A stretch of 64,000 bases of DNA from Bacillus sp. BP-3 (GCF_028401955.1 NZ_JAQOTJ010000004.1:310001-374000), one strand, 5' to 3'; shown: positions 28,865 to 40,874, counted from the stretch's first letter. Notes: generated by a model from the sequence alone, not told the origin. Translations and numbers: made by a program.

Positions 28865-29797
28865 TTATAATTTTTCAGCAATTCGTAGCTTCGAAGAACG
28901 TGCTCGATTATTTTCTTCTAACTCTTCATCAGAAGGCAAAATCGGCTTTCTTGTAATTAGTTTTAACTTCGGCTTGTATTCATCAGGAATAATTGGCAAT
29001 CCTGGTGGAAGCTGTGGTGTTGTACTGTTTCTTTTAAATGTCGTTTTACAAATCCGATCTTCTAACGAGTGGAATGTAATCACACTAATTCGGCCACCTG
29101 TTTTCGTCACGTCAATCGCCGCTTCCAACGCTTCCTCAAATACCTTCAATTCATCATTAACTGCTATACGAATTGCCTGAAATACTCGCTTCGCAGGATG
29201 CCCTCCAGTCCGCCTTGCTGGGGCTGGAATCCCTTCTTTAATTAACTCCACTAGTTCTCCGGTTGTTTCAATTGGTTGTTTTTCGCGGTACGCTTCAATT
29301 TTCCTTACAATTTGCTTTGAAAACTTTTCTTCACCATATTGAAAAAAGATTCTTACAAGTTGTTCATATGACCAACTATTTACAACGTCATATGCTGTTA
29401 GTGGGGCATCTTGATCCATGCGCATATCAAGCGGAGCATCATGGTGATAACTAAATCCACGTTCTGGCGTATCTAATTGTGGGGAAGAAACACCTAAATC
29501 AAATAAAATACCATCTACTTCCGTTATTCCTAATTCAAATAACTTTTCCTTTAAATAGCGAAAGTTACTTTTTACAGCTATAAATTGGCCGTCATAAGAA
29601 GAGAATTTTTCTTGCGCATTTTGAATTGCAACCTCATCTTGATCAAATGCAATTAGTCTTCCTTCTTCAGAAAGTTGAGATAGTAAATAAGCACTATGCC
29701 CGCCACCTCCTAACGTACAATCTACATATGTTCCGTTTGGTTTAATTTCTAAGCCGTCTACTGTTTCTTTTAAAAGCACTGTTACATGTTTAAACAT
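28865..29797 (-). CDS. rsmH: 16S rRNA (cytosine1402-N4)-methyltransferase
   Basis: 310 aa SAM-dependent methyltransferase (MraW). The SAM-binding loop [14 protein letters not shown] is at about residues 26-39. [14 protein letters not shown] and [15 protein letters not shown] are further signatures. It methylates C1402 of 16S rRNA in the P-site region. First gene of the dcw unit here; mraZ is not found upstream. Confidence 0.97.
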   Translation of the reverse strand: MFKHVTVLLKETVDGLEIKPNGTYVDCTLGGGGHSAYLLSQLSEEGRLIAFDQDEVAIQNAQEKFSSYDGQFIAVKSNFRYLKEKLFELGITEVDGILFDLGVSSPQLDTPERGFSYHHDAPLDMRMDQDAPLTAYDVVNSWSYEQLVRIFFQYGEEKFSKQIVRKIEAYREKQPIETTGELVELIKEGIPAPARRTGGHPAKRVFQAIRIAVNDELKVFEEALEAAIDVTKTGGRISVITFHSLEDRICKTTFKRNSTTPQLPPGLPIIPDEYKPKLKLITRKPILPSDEELEENNRARSSKLRIAEKL

Positions 29798-30196
29798 AGT
29801 TGCACCTACTTTTTTGCAAAATAATCCTCTTGAATCATCTGTTTATTCCTCTTTAAAAGTCAATTCCAAAAACGATAAAGAATTGAAATCATTTCCCATA
29901 AGAGTTCGATTGGTGAGGTTTGTAATTAGTAAGAATTCAACTTCCTACTAAATAATAGTCTTATCTTATTATATACTAAATTTTATCATCTTTTTCGGGA
30001 AATTTCATAAAAACATGTCGAAAAAAGATAATAATCCGCTTCTTTTTGTTTCATTTTAGCAAAAAAGTGCTGTTCTTCAGAAACAGACTACTTTCAATCC
30101 ATATTCTTTACATTTCACAAAGTCAATAAATAAATAAATTTATTTTACAGGTAATTCCACAAAATAAAATAAAATCCTGCTCTCAAGAGCAAGATT
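29798..30196. other. Gene-free region upstream of rsmH; mraZ absent
   Basis: About 400 bp without a credible gene. On the minus strand a TATAAT (29968-29973) suggests the dcw promoter, though no good -35 is seen. Downstream of it, TAGTAGGAA/TTCTTACTA can form a hairpin. Neither the mraZ reading frame nor a recognisable remnant is present. Confidence 0.65.
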
Positions 30197-30198
30197 TT
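30171..30198 (-). terminator. Terminator downstream of bshC
   Basis: AAAATCTTGCTCT/AGAGCAGGATTTT stem with a 4-nt loop (TGAG) and T-rich tail on the minus strand, overlapping the bshC stop codon. Confidence 0.85.
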
Positions 30199-31813
30199 AT
30201 AATTTAATAATATGATGTTTTCCATTCCACTGAAAAGGTTGTTTCATAACTCGCTCTACAAAATCAAGACCGTAGTCGTTTAAATAATAACAAATATTCC
30301 ATATCCGTTCTTGCGGCGCACCTAATGGCTGTAATGAGTGTTCAATTCTCCGGAATTTATTAAGCTGCACTTCATGCTTTCTCTCTAAATCAGCTTGAAG
30401 TGTCCTCTCTAACAATTCAAGTTGTTGCATAATTTTCAACTCATTTTTCTTCGCAAAATTTCGAAGACCTGGACTCACTTTTTGAACAAATTGCTGTAAA
30501 GATGTATGAATTGCTCCAATTTGTTCAGATGCATTCATAAATTGACTATCCATCGGCTCTTCAACTTGCATAGATAACCACTTTTCTCGTAATGCAGCAA
30601 TACCTTTGTGAAACACTTCGCTCTCTTGAATCTGCAAATCCCGTAAATCAGTTTCAATATCACGTTCTAAATAACTAATTGTCAAACGAGGAACGACAGG
30701 CGGCATTTGAAAATCCAGTGCATGAAATACTTGCTGCAATTCACTCCAGTACGCAATTTCCCCTGGACCACCAATAAATGCAAGCGTTGGAAACATATAT
30801 TCTTGCATAAGAGGTCGAGTAACAACATTGTTACTAAACTGTTCAGGATGACTCTCCATACGTTCTATAATCTCCTCATACGAAAACGAATACATCCCCT
30901 CTTTACAAATAAAACGTCCCTCTTCCTCCTCTAATAAAAGACGCTCCCCATTCATTTCCATAAAAATATGAACTACATTCTGTTTTGTTTCAATAATCGG
31001 TTTATATCCTAACTCATGTAATGCACGTTGCTGATTATTAAGCGCTCCTTGTACATTCTTGTAACGCGCTAGTAGTTCTTTAAAAAACGGAATTTCAATA
31101 TTCCGAAGGATAGGATGATGAGAATCTACAAGAATTAAACCGGAATGCGCAAATAGTTTTGTAATAAAGCGCGCAAAAAAATCAACATATGTGCGTGATT
31201 GCTGTAAACATTCTTCTACAAAACAAAGTACATCCTTTGTATGTTTTGTTTCTGGATATGTTTTAAATATTTCTTCGATCCATTGTTTACAATCCTCAAT
31301 GGAAATCTCCATTTCAGAAGCACTTGCTTTATTTAGGTGACGCTCATGAAAAATTGTCTTTTTTATTTTACCGTTTTTCGTAACGAATGCATGGTTAATT
31401 TCATCAATGTCATGATCTTCTCCAGCAATCCAAAAAACAGGAACAACTCGCACTCCCAGCGAAGCTTCTTTTTCCTTTGCAAGTTGTAAAATAGATATAA
31501 TTTTATGAATTGTATAAAGAGGACCTGTTAACAATCCAGCTTGTTGTCCCCCTACAATAACGTATGTATCTTCTTCTAACAAAGCATGAATATTTTGAAG
31601 CGTTTTTTCTCCTGCATTTAATTTTTGATTATATTGTAATAAATGTGATACTAACTCTTGTCTTGGATACTGTCTATTTCGTAAATCTTGTATACGTCTT
31701 ACAAAACTCTCTTCTGCTATTGGATAATCAAAGCATTCTTGAATGTCTTTTTCATGGTTTAAATAGTCCGCAACAACTCCTTGAAGCGGGACAGAGATTT
31801 CTTTTATCTCCAT
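30197..31813 (-). CDS. bshC: Bacillithiol biosynthesis cysteine-adding enzyme BshC
   Basis: 538 aa, formerly YllA. It performs the last step of bacillithiol synthesis, joining cysteine to GlcN-malate. Family segments include VGGQQAGLLTGPLYTIHK and VPVFWIAGEDHDIDEINH, which hold the nucleotide-fold part. A long C-terminal coiled coil follows. The ATG at 31813 gives the conserved start MEIKEISVPLQ; the 13-codon extension contains its Shine-Dalgarno (AAAGGAAG). Confidence 0.94.
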   Translation of the reverse strand: MEIKEISVPLQGVVADYLNHEKDIQECFDYPIAEESFVRRIQDLRNRQYPRQELVSHLLQYNQKLNAGEKTLQNIHALLEEDTYVIVGGQQAGLLTGPLYTIHKIISILQLAKEKEASLGVRVVPVFWIAGEDHDIDEINHAFVTKNGKIKKTIFHERHLNKASASEMEISIEDCKQWIEEIFKTYPETKHTKDVLCFVEECLQQSRTYVDFFARFITKLFAHSGLILVDSHHPILRNIEIPFFKELLARYKNVQGALNNQQRALHELGYKPIIETKQNVVHIFMEMNGERLLLEEEEGRFICKEGMYSFSYEEIIERMESHPEQFSNNVVTRPLMQEYMFPTLAFIGGPGEIAYWSELQQVFHALDFQMPPVVPRLTISYLERDIETDLRDLQIQESEVFHKGIAALREKWLSMQVEEPMDSQFMNASEQIGAIHTSLQQFVQKVSPGLRNFAKKNELKIMQQLELLERTLQADLERKHEVQLNKFRRIEHSLQPLGAPQERIWNICYYLNDYGLDFVERVMKQPFQWNGKHHIIKL

Positions 31814-31891
31814 ATACTTCTTCCTTTCATCTCCTGATCTCTCACCAACCAAATTGTAGTCAATGTTCGCTATAAAAGCAAAGAATATCTC

Positions 31892-32773
31892 TTATCTTTC
31901 TAATCCTTTTATCGAATGATACAAAAAAGACAGTGTCGGAACTGATTTTTGTTGTTTCTCTGCTTCTTGAATTAAATAACCGACAATTGCATCAATTTCT
32001 GTTTTTCTATTATTGCGTACATCCGTTAACATAGAGGAAGTGTTGTGAGCTGTATTTTCGCACACTGTGCATACACGATCCCAATACGCTTTACATTGTA
32101 AGTCGCCGACAATTTCCATTACTTCTGAAAACACTTGCTTCATCACTTGGTGAAACGAAGGATTTGTCAATAACTCTCCATTTTGTACACCGAACAGCGC
32201 AGTTAACGGGTTAATACACGCATTAACGACAAGCTTATTTATCATTGTTTGCTTCCAATCATTTTCAACCGCTACTGGGAATAGACTCGAAGAAAATGCA
32301 GGAAACAAAGGCTCAAATTGCTGATTTTCTCCATTTATGAGTCCAAATTTCGTACTACCTACCCCAGTATGATGAACGATATTCACATTTTCCTTTTTCG
32401 CTCCGTGCTCTACAATTCCTACCGCAACGCTAGCACCTTGAATTTGTTGCAATAAATGAAGATGTCCCATCCCATTTTGTAAGAAAATAATTCGTTTTTC
32501 CGCTTGCAAATACGGTAATATCTCTTCTAAATGATATTGCTTTACAGCGACGAAGGTATAATCATGTGTTTCATTTTTTATATTCTCTAAAGGGCTAACA
32601 CGAGGAAATACAGTTTCCCTAATACCGTTTTGTACACATGTAACCCCGCACTTATTCAAGCAATCAGATTGCTCTACTGTTCGTGTATACAGTGTGACAT
32701 CCTGCTCATTTTTTTGTAAATAAAACGCAAAAAGAAGTCCGATTGCTCCCGGCCCAACAATTCCAATTTCCAT
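31892..32773 (-). CDS. panE: Ketopantoate reductase family protein (2-dehydropantoate 2-reductase)
   Basis: 293 aa. N-terminal NADP Rossmann motif GIVGPGAIGLLFAF and the family region INKLVVNACINPLTALFG with the conserved Lys/Asn are present. It probably reduces ketopantoate to pantoate for CoA synthesis. It occupies the position of B. subtilis ylbQ (panE), near coaD of the same pathway. The ribosome site of the ATG at 32773 is weak, and an ATG seven codons upstream is possible. Confidence 0.85.
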   Translation of the reverse strand: MEIGIVGPGAIGLLFAFYLQKNEQDVTLYTRTVEQSDCLNKCGVTCVQNGIRETVFPRVSPLENIKNETHDYTFVAVKQYHLEEILPYLQAEKRIIFLQNGMGHLHLLQQIQGASVAVGIVEHGAKKENVNIVHHTGVGSTKFGLINGENQQFEPLFPAFSSSLFPVAVENDWKQTMINKLVVNACINPLTALFGVQNGELLTNPSFHQVMKQVFSEVMEIVGDLQCKAYWDRVCTVCENTAHNTSSMLTDVRNNRKTEIDAIVGYLIQEAEKQQKSVPTLSFLYHSIKGLER

Positions 32774-32971
32774 CTTTAAAAAGACCCCCATTTTCATCAC
32801 GCTATCCATCAAAATTTAAAAGATACATTATGAATAACTTTCTACAAAAACCAATTGTTAAAAGCTTCCCACTAATAAAAAAAATTTCTACTAACGAAAG
32901 CTTTACTTTATAGTTTATAAAATTAGTTTAGCAAACTTCTAAAAAAAATATTGAAAGAATGATCTCTTTTC

Positions 32972-33000
32972 TTCATAAAAACTAAAAAATGCGTTATAAT
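32972..33000 (+). promoter_or_regulatory. Sigma-A promoter of ylbP
   Basis: TTCATA (32972-32977), 17-bp spacer, consensus TATAAT (32995-33000), 58 bp before the ylbP start. Confidence 0.7.
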
Positions 33001-33057
33001 ATTATTGTAAATATTTATACTTTTCTTTATTTTACAACAAGAAAAGGATGTGGTTCT

Positions 33058-33528
33058 ATGCATTTTCCGAAAGTTGAGCGCTTGCTCATCAATTATAAAA
33101 CGTTAGAAGAGTTTAAAAAATTCAAAGGATGCGGTGCTGAAGAATTATCTATGCTGGAGGACTTACAAACAAATATCATCGAAAACGATAGCGAATCCCC
33201 TTTTTACGGAGTTTTTTATGGCGGTTCTCTTATCGCACGCATGAGCTTGTATACGAAAGAACAGTCCAGCAACAATTTGTTTTCCGGACCTTATGTAGAA
33301 CTTTTTAAACTTGAAGTGTTACCAACATTCCAAAAACAAGGATTCGGTAAGATGCTTGTCAATTATGTAAAACAACTGCATCTTCCTATCAAAACGATTG
33401 CTCGTGTCCAATCTGCTGATTTTTGGGAGAAATTACACTTCGAAAAAGTAACCATTGATGATGGCGATTTCTACGTTTGGTATCCAAACGCAAATTTGAA
33501 TGCGGTTACAAAAAGTGAATCTGCTTAA
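33058..33528 (+). CDS. ylbP: GNAT-family N-acetyltransferase YlbP
   Basis: 156 aa. The GNAT acetyl-CoA-binding segment (LEVLPTFQKQGFGKMLVNYVK, near residues 82-103) carries the Q/RxxGxG/A loop as QKQGFG. Substrate unknown. It starts at ATG 33058 with AAAGGATGTGG upstream. It is one of the few plus-strand genes, divergent from panE and convergent with gerR, with a bidirectional terminator between. Confidence 0.88.
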   Translation: MHFPKVERLLINYKTLEEFKKFKGCGAEELSMLEDLQTNIIENDSESPFYGVFYGGSLIARMSLYTKEQSSNNLFSGPYVELFKLEVLPTFQKQGFGKMLVNYVKQLHLPIKTIARVQSADFWEKLHFEKVTIDDGDFYVWYPNANLNAVTKSESA

Positions 33529-33532
33529 AAAT

Positions 33533-33559
33533 AAAAACAGCTGCGTGACAGCTGTTTTT
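33533..33559. terminator. Bidirectional terminator between ylbP and gerR
   Basis: AAAAACAGCT/AGCTGTTTTT stem with a 7-nt loop. A and T tracts on either side serve both convergent genes. Confidence 0.85.
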
Positions 33560-34079
33560 ATTTTGATGTTTTTTCAAGTATTCCCTTTTCTCGCTTTCTC
33601 TCTCTTTCAGAAGGCTCTAATACCATCGAGTTTCGTTTTCTGTCAATATAATCGAATAAAGTACGGTATTCTTCTTCATACAAAGACAATTGCTGCAAAA
33701 GCCCTTCCTTTTCCTTTTGCAACACCTCAATTTTTTTATATAACTCCATTTTGTCTTCTTCTTTTTTATAGCTTTGTAAAAAGACAATTACATCTTCTAA
33801 CGTAATTGAAAGAGAGCTCACTTTCTCCTTCTTTTGTTCTTGCACTTCATAATTTTCAGCTTTCCGTATTTGCTTCGCTTCTTCAATGCGTTCTTTATAT
33901 TGTTTACGCACGTAAGAATTCCAACGAAATCCACAAGCAGCAGGTGTCCGCGATAAATGTCTTCCAACTTCTTTGAAGGCAGAAAGCTGCGTTCCCCCTT
34001 CACGAATATGCCGGAGCACTACTTCTGCCAGAAGTAAATCTTCGTCATCAGTCCATGCATCTTGTCTTGTTGTTGCCAT
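33558..34079 (-). CDS. gerR: RsfA-family transcription factor GerR (YlbO)
   Basis: 173 aa. An N-terminal Myb/SANT-like DNA-binding domain ([20 protein letters not shown]...[13 protein letters not shown]) precedes a long C-terminal coiled coil. In B. subtilis ylbO/gerR is a sigma-E-dependent regulator of mother-cell genes. Start ATG 34079 with AAAGGAGG upstream. Its neighbour spoVV is another mother-cell gene. Confidence 0.88.
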   Translation of the reverse strand: MATTRQDAWTDDEDLLLAEVVLRHIREGGTQLSAFKEVGRHLSRTPAACGFRWNSYVRKQYKERIEEAKQIRKAENYEVQEQKKEKVSSLSITLEDVIVFLQSYKKEEDKMELYKKIEVLQKEKEGLLQQLSLYEEEYRTLFDYIDRKRNSMVLEPSERERKREKGILEKTSK

Positions 34080-34169
34080 CTCTCTAGTCCTCCTTTTGCA
34101 TTTTTTATTAAACATATGCAGTTACTAGAAAAGATAGAAGAATAACATGTAAAGAAAAACGAAAAAAAT

Positions 34170-34199
34170 AAACGCAGGAGGTTTCCCTCCTGCGTTTAT
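34170..34199 (-). terminator. Terminator downstream of rpmF
   Basis: AAACGCAGGAGG/CCTCCTGCGTTT stem with a tight loop, followed by ATTTTTTT on the minus strand. Confidence 0.9.
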
Positions 34200-34207
34200 T
34201 TTTGCAA

Positions 34208-34381
34208 TTACTTGCTGATTACTTCTTTACCTTTGTAAGTACCGCATGCTTTACATACACGGTGAGCTAATTTTGCTTCACCACAGCTTGGGCACTCTAC
34301 CATACCAGGTACTGATAATTTGAAATGCGTGCGACGCTTTCTTTTTACTGTTTTAGAAGTTCTTCTAAAAGGTACTGCCAT
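34208..34381 (-). CDS. rpmF: 50S ribosomal protein L32
   Basis: 57 aa, standard length. Basic N-terminus [17 protein letters not shown] and a zinc ribbon with CPSCG and CKACG, so this is the zinc-binding (C+) form. AAGGAGG precedes the ATG. It forms a two-gene unit with the upstream ylbN, a common pairing in bacteria (yceD-rpmF). Confidence 0.98.
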
Positions 34382-34442
34382 TCTTCCCACCTCCTTAAAA
34401 GAGAGAGTTATTTTCATACGAAAGTCCATACTGGTCTTTTGA

Positions 34443-34943
34443 TTATTTGTCAAAAAACTTCGCAAGTCCTGCTAATCTTGGATCAACAGGCTTTTCTTCG
34501 CTTTTTTCCGAAATCACTTGCCAGTCTCGACCTTGCATCGGTGTTCCTTCTGAAACATCCTCACTGAAAATTTGCATTGGAATCTCCAATAGTATATTTT
34601 CCTTAATTACAGGGAGTAAGTCAAGTACTTCTCCATCTAAGTAATGAAAATCTGCTTCAGTTTCATAATCTTCTTTCGAAACTAAGAACACTTCAGTTGT
34701 TTCAATGTCAAATGGTAATGTTACATCTACTAAAGTTCTAGAACATGGTAATACCATGCTTCCTGTTATATGTAGATGGAACGTAAATTTGTTAGAGCTA
34801 AAATCAACTCTACCTGTCACATGAACAGGAGTAATGTCTCGAACTTCATTCTCAACATTTTTCAGCTCACTTACATCTACCATCTCATCTAACGTTAGTC
34901 CTTTATGTCGATATTTGTTCAATTGATGGATGGACCATTTCAT
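34443..34943 (-). CDS. ylbN: YceD/DUF177-family protein YlbN
   Basis: 166 aa. The DUF177 core contains the conserved cysteine region ([11 protein letters not shown]) and the C-terminal motif [13 protein letters not shown]. YceD-family proteins have been linked to 23S rRNA maturation and are nearly always encoded next to rpmF, as here. The precise role in Bacillus is not shown by sequence. TTGAGGTG precedes the ATG. Confidence 0.9.
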
Positions 34944-35096
34944 ATCATATCACCTCAAGGCAACAAACAAAATTATAGCTAGCCATTGTATATTTGTCAA
35001 TATTTTTTCTTTACACTATAATGGAGTCATTATAGGAAATAATATATAGATTATCATGTTTTAGAAAAAGATGCTACACTGAAAGGAGAGATTATT

Positions 35097-36338
35097 ATAA
35101 AAGCTAGCGGCATTGTTGTTGAATATAATCCATTTCACAATGGTCATGCTTATCATGTGCAACAAACCAAAAAGTTAACAAATGCGGATATTATCATTGC
35201 TGTTATGAGCGGACCCTTTTTACAGCGCGGGGAACCGGCTCTCGTTTCGAAATGGGCACGAACACAAATGGCCTTAGCAAATGGTGTAGACATTATCGTC
35301 GAACTTCCATATGCCTTTGCAACGCAAAAAGCTGAAACATTTGCAGACGGTGCTATTTCAATATTAGATGCTCTTCGTGTCTCTGAGGTTTGCTTTGGGA
35401 GTGAAAGTGGTAATATCGATCATTTTTACAATACAATTACTTTACGTCAAGCTGAGCAAGACACATTCCATTCCCTCGTACAACAATACTTAAAAACAGG
35501 AATAAGCTATGCGAAAGCAACTTCTGAGGCATTTTCATCCTTACAAAAAAACATAGCTACTATCGACATTTCAGAGCCTAATAATATTTTAGGAATGCAT
35601 TACATAGAAGCAATTATCAAACAAAAAAGTTTAATGAAAGCAAGTACAATTAAGCGTTTCGCTTCGCATTATCATGACGAAACATTTCAAGATGAACGAA
35701 TTGCCAGCGCAACGAGCATTCGCAAACAATTATTTAATGATCCAGAAACTTTTCCAACAATTATTCCGTTTGTTCCAAAAATGACAAAACTACTTTTAGA
35801 GCAATATACACATTCCTATCACCTATTACATAATTGGGAGCGTTATTTTCACTTACTAAAATATAAACTTCTTACAATGTCACCATCGCAATTACAAAAT
35901 ATATATGAAGTAGAGGAAGGGTTGGAACATCGGATTTTATCTTCTATTCAGGAAGCAACTTCATTCACGAAATTTATGGAAGTATTAAAAACAAAACGTT
36001 ACACATGGACACGACTACAGCGCATTTGTACACATATTTTAACGAACACAACAAAAGAAGAGATGCACAAAGCCCGTGTAGAACAACACGCACAATATAT
36101 TCGTTTGCTCGGCATGTCCCAAAAAGGACAAGCCTATATATCAGCAAAGAAAAAACAAATAACACTTCCATTGCTTTCTCATACAAAAACGTTTCAGCAT
36201 CCGCTTCTAGATATAGATCGAAAAGCAAGCGCTGCTTATTTCTCTATTTTACAAGGAACCCTTTGCAGTGAAATGATAAAGCGAGATATAACGCAGCACC
36301 CTTTTCGATATGATGAAATACAACATATATTTTTATAA
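35097..36338 (+). CDS. tmcAL: tRNA(Met) cytidine acetate ligase TmcAL (YlbM), non-canonical start
   Basis: About 414 aa if started at 35097. It uses acetate and ATP to acetylate the wobble cytidine of elongator tRNA-Met. The nucleotidyltransferase HxGH motif ([11 protein letters not shown]) is encoded at about 35124-35156, upstream of the first standard start codon (GTG 35157). No ATG, GTG or TTG precedes it. AAGGAG at 35083-35088 is well placed for an ATA at 35097 (8 nt) or an ATT at 35094 (5 nt). B. subtilis YlbM begins M-K-A-V-G-L-V-V-E-Y, which aligns the ATA with Met1. From GTG 35157 the protein would be 393 aa and lack the active site. Confidence 0.85.
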   Translation: MKASGIVVEYNPFHNGHAYHVQQTKKLTNADIIIAVMSGPFLQRGEPALVSKWARTQMALANGVDIIVELPYAFATQKAETFADGAISILDALRVSEVCFGSESGNIDHFYNTITLRQAEQDTFHSLVQQYLKTGISYAKATSEAFSSLQKNIATIDISEPNNILGMHYIEAIIKQKSLMKASTIKRFASHYHDETFQDERIASATSIRKQLFNDPETFPTIIPFVPKMTKLLLEQYTHSYHLLHNWERYFHLLKYKLLTMSPSQLQNIYEVEEGLEHRILSSIQEATSFTKFMEVLKTKRYTWTRLQRICTHILTNTTKEEMHKARVEQHAQYIRLLGMSQKGQAYISAKKKQITLPLLSHTKTFQHPLLDIDRKASAAYFSILQGTLCSEMIKRDITQHPFRYDEIQHIFL

Positions 36339-36340
36339 AA

Positions 36341-36366
36341 AAATCCTCTCTTAAACGAGAGGATTT
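36341..36366. terminator. Bidirectional terminator between ylbM and ylbL
   Basis: AAATCCTCTC/GAGAGGATTT stem with a 6-nt loop between two convergent genes, with an A tract on the left and T-rich sequence on the right. Confidence 0.88.
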
Positions 36367-37390
36367 ACTTTTTTTCTGACATTTTATCCAAATACATTAA
36401 AGCATCATCTAACGTATCTACAGGTATAATTTTCATTTTAGTGTTTATATCTTTAGCTGTTTTCACTGCATCTTTATAATTTGACTTCTCTTTTCCATTC
36501 TCATTTGGAGCAAAGAATATTTCTGCACCTGCATTATGAGCTGCAACTACCTTTTGAGAAATACCTCCAATTGGACCGACTTCTCCTTTTTCATTTATCG
36601 TTCCAGTTCCAGCTATTTCGTGACCTTTCGTTATATCTTCTTTCACCAGCTGATTATAAATTTCTAACGTAAACATGAGACCAGCAGAAGGTCCTCCAAT
36701 CTTATGCGCATCAATTTTCACATTAGGACTTACTGTAAGCTTCTTATCTGTAATAATAGAAACTCCAATACCAGCGCGACTTTTATCTTCTGGAATTGGC
36801 TTCAGTACAAATTTGTCTTCCTTTTCTGTATTTTCACGGACATATTTAACGCTTACTTCATCATTTTGTTTTTTTGTTTTCATATAGGCAATAAACTGTT
36901 CTCCCGTTTGCAATGATTGACCATCAACAGCAAGAATACGATCCCCAAGCTTTAACTTTTCAGCAGCTGGCATATCATTTGCAATACCAACTACAAGCAC
37001 ACCTTGATTTTCAAACGTAACAGAGGCATTCGCTCTTCTATATGCATTATAAATAGCCGCATCTTGTGACTCTTTCATGGCATATACTTGGCGAAATTGA
37101 TACTCTTCATCACTTTCGCCTTTTCTTAAAATTTCATCCTTCTTAAAAATTTCTTCATATTTGTTAAATTTAGCAGAAAGATAGTTCACAACATTCGCTC
37201 GCCCCATCGAAACTGTAACGAGCATAAAATCTCCTTTCTCTTTATTCCCTCCCTCAACTTTTACATACGGCTCTAATTTCTCTGCCATGCCTGGCTTTGT
37301 AATATAGTATGGCAGAGGGACAAACACGATTAACATTGCAATCATTACTCCAATGAGTAGTGCATATAAATACCGAAATTTTTTAAACAT
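36365..37390 (-). CDS. ylbL: PDZ-domain Lon-like serine protease YlbL
   Basis: 341 aa. One N-terminal membrane segment (about 8-30), a central PDZ domain (about 120-200, ENQGVLVVGI...LKLGDRILAVDG) and a C-terminal S16 Lon-type protease domain. The catalytic Ser is in GGPSAGLMF and the Lys in GGISQKVVAA. In B. subtilis YlbL contributes to cleavage of the division inhibitor YneA. Start ATG 37390 (GGAAGGAG upstream) overlaps the end of ylbK by 8 bp. Confidence 0.93.
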   Translation of the reverse strand: MFKKFRYLYALLIGVMIAMLIVFVPLPYYITKPGMAEKLEPYVKVEGGNKEKGDFMLVTVSMGRANVVNYLSAKFNKYEEIFKKDEILRKGESDEEYQFRQVYAMKESQDAAIYNAYRRANASVTFENQGVLVVGIANDMPAAEKLKLGDRILAVDGQSLQTGEQFIAYMKTKKQNDEVSVKYVRENTEKEDKFVLKPIPEDKSRAGIGVSIITDKKLTVSPNVKIDAHKIGGPSAGLMFTLEIYNQLVKEDITKGHEIAGTGTINEKGEVGPIGGISQKVVAAHNAGAEIFFAPNENGKEKSNYKDAVKTAKDINTKMKIIPVDTLDDALMYLDKMSEKK

Positions 37391-38174
37391 CTTTTTTCTC
37401 CTTCCACTGCTCAATCAATGTGTAAATTGTTTGAATGTGCTGCTTTGCTTCTTCTTCACCGACACGAATAATATCTTCTATATTCGTAAAGGATCGCGAA
37501 CTAAATTGTTCTACAGCTGGATGCATCATAAGATCTGATGCAATTTGTCTATTTACTACAAGCTCATGTTGCATAATTTCGATACTTTGCATAATGACAT
37601 CATAAATGGATGTAACTTCTCCATTGACCTTAATAGGGGATACATCAACAGCAATCACAATATCAGCCCCTAATGTTCTTACTACTGATACCGGAATACG
37701 ATCGATCACTCCTCCATCAACGAGCAGTCTTCCATTTATTTTCTCTGGAACAAATATGCCGGGCACAGAGATACTTGCCCTTACAGCATCTGCAATTGAG
37801 CCTTTTGTAAAGACAACCTTTTCACCATTTAAAATATCCGTTGCTACAACCGCCGTTGGAATATCTAGCTCTTCTAATTTTTTATTATATGTAAACATTT
37901 TAATCATATCTTTTACACGTTTTCCAGTAATAAATCCCATCTTGGGTACAGTAAAGTCTAAATAGTACTTCCGCTTAAATACTGTTGCTAAACGATACAA
38001 TCGGTCCACATTACATCCTGCTGCATAAAACGTACCTATTAACGCCCCCATACTGCTTCCCGCAATCATATGAATAGGTATACCAGCTTCTCGTAGTACT
38101 TTAATAACACCAACATGAGCAAATCCTTTCGCACCACCTGATCCAAGCGCTAACCCAATTTTCGGTTCTTTCAT
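37383..38174 (-). CDS. ylbK: Patatin-like phospholipase family protein YlbK
   Basis: 263 aa. The oxyanion loop GSGGAKG, the nucleophile elbow GSSMG (GxSxG) and the DGG triplet (LLVDGGVIDRIP) give the Ser-Asp dyad of patatins. RssA/YlbK subfamily; substrate unknown. Start ATG 38174 with GAGGGTGAAG upstream. Translationally coupled to ylbL. Confidence 0.92.
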   Translation of the reverse strand: MKEPKIGLALGSGGAKGFAHVGVIKVLREAGIPIHMIAGSSMGALIGTFYAAGCNVDRLYRLATVFKRKYYLDFTVPKMGFITGKRVKDMIKMFTYNKKLEELDIPTAVVATDILNGEKVVFTKGSIADAVRASISVPGIFVPEKINGRLLVDGGVIDRIPVSVVRTLGADIVIAVDVSPIKVNGEVTSIYDVIMQSIEIMQHELVVNRQIASDLMMHPAVEQFSSRSFTNIEDIIRVGEEEAKQHIQTIYTLIEQWKEKKDV

Positions 38175-38218
38175 CTTCTTCACCCTCAAAAATTTTTCAC
38201 TCTCTTTTTATACTTATG

Positions 38219-38248
38219 GTCTAATTTCACTATGTATCCTCGTATACT
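38219..38248 (+). promoter_or_regulatory. Possible sigma-E promoter of spoVV
   Basis: A -10-like CGTATACT (38241-38248) matches the CATAYAMT consensus at 7 of 8 positions. Fourteen bp upstream lies GTCTAATT, a weak -35. The gene is sigma-E dependent in B. subtilis; the -35 match is poor. Confidence 0.45.
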
Positions 38249-38281
38249 GAAATGAACATTTGGGACAAAGGGGGGTATAAA

Positions 38282-40560
<2,279 letters not shown>

Positions 40561-40631
40561 AATTTTTCACTACCTTTATCTCTTTCTATATCAATCCAAA
40601 TAAAAAACGACATAAAACCATCCTTATTAGG

Positions 40632-40780
40632 CGGGTGAGAGCATCTGGCTATGCATAGAAGCGATCAGAGCCTTTTTTCTGCCACATGCGAAGTTCAAAA
40701 AAAGGAAGAAAGCAAGTGCAGGCTCCTTTTTTTCTGCATAACAGCAATCTATATGTCGAAAAATCAAAATGGATTCATAT
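40632..40780 (+). repeat. Dispersed intergenic repeat, copy C
   Basis: Inverted relative to copies A and B. It shares GAGAGCATCTGGCTATGCATAGAAGCG at one end and TATATGTCGAAAAATCAAAATGG at the other, with the CAAGTGCAGG core between. No coding potential. Confidence 0.8.
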
Positions 40781-40819
40781 AACAAATGTTCATATAAATA
40801 ATTCTTATGTAAGCTCAAC

Positions 40820-40874
40820 TTTATCCCGCTATTCGTGGACAGTAATACCTCCACTGATGAAAGTTTCACTTTAT
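40820..40874 (+). repeat. Short intergenic repeat (TTTATCCCGCT...TTTCACTTTAT)
   Basis: 55 bp. Ends TTTATCCCGCT and AAAGTTTCACTTTAT with a central AGTAA...CCACTGATG. Same arrangement (copy C-type repeat, then short repeat) as at 46155-46359. Confidence 0.75.

Noticed and set aside
34443-34644. Plus-strand frame opposite ylbN
   Set aside because: Antisense shadow of a conserved gene.
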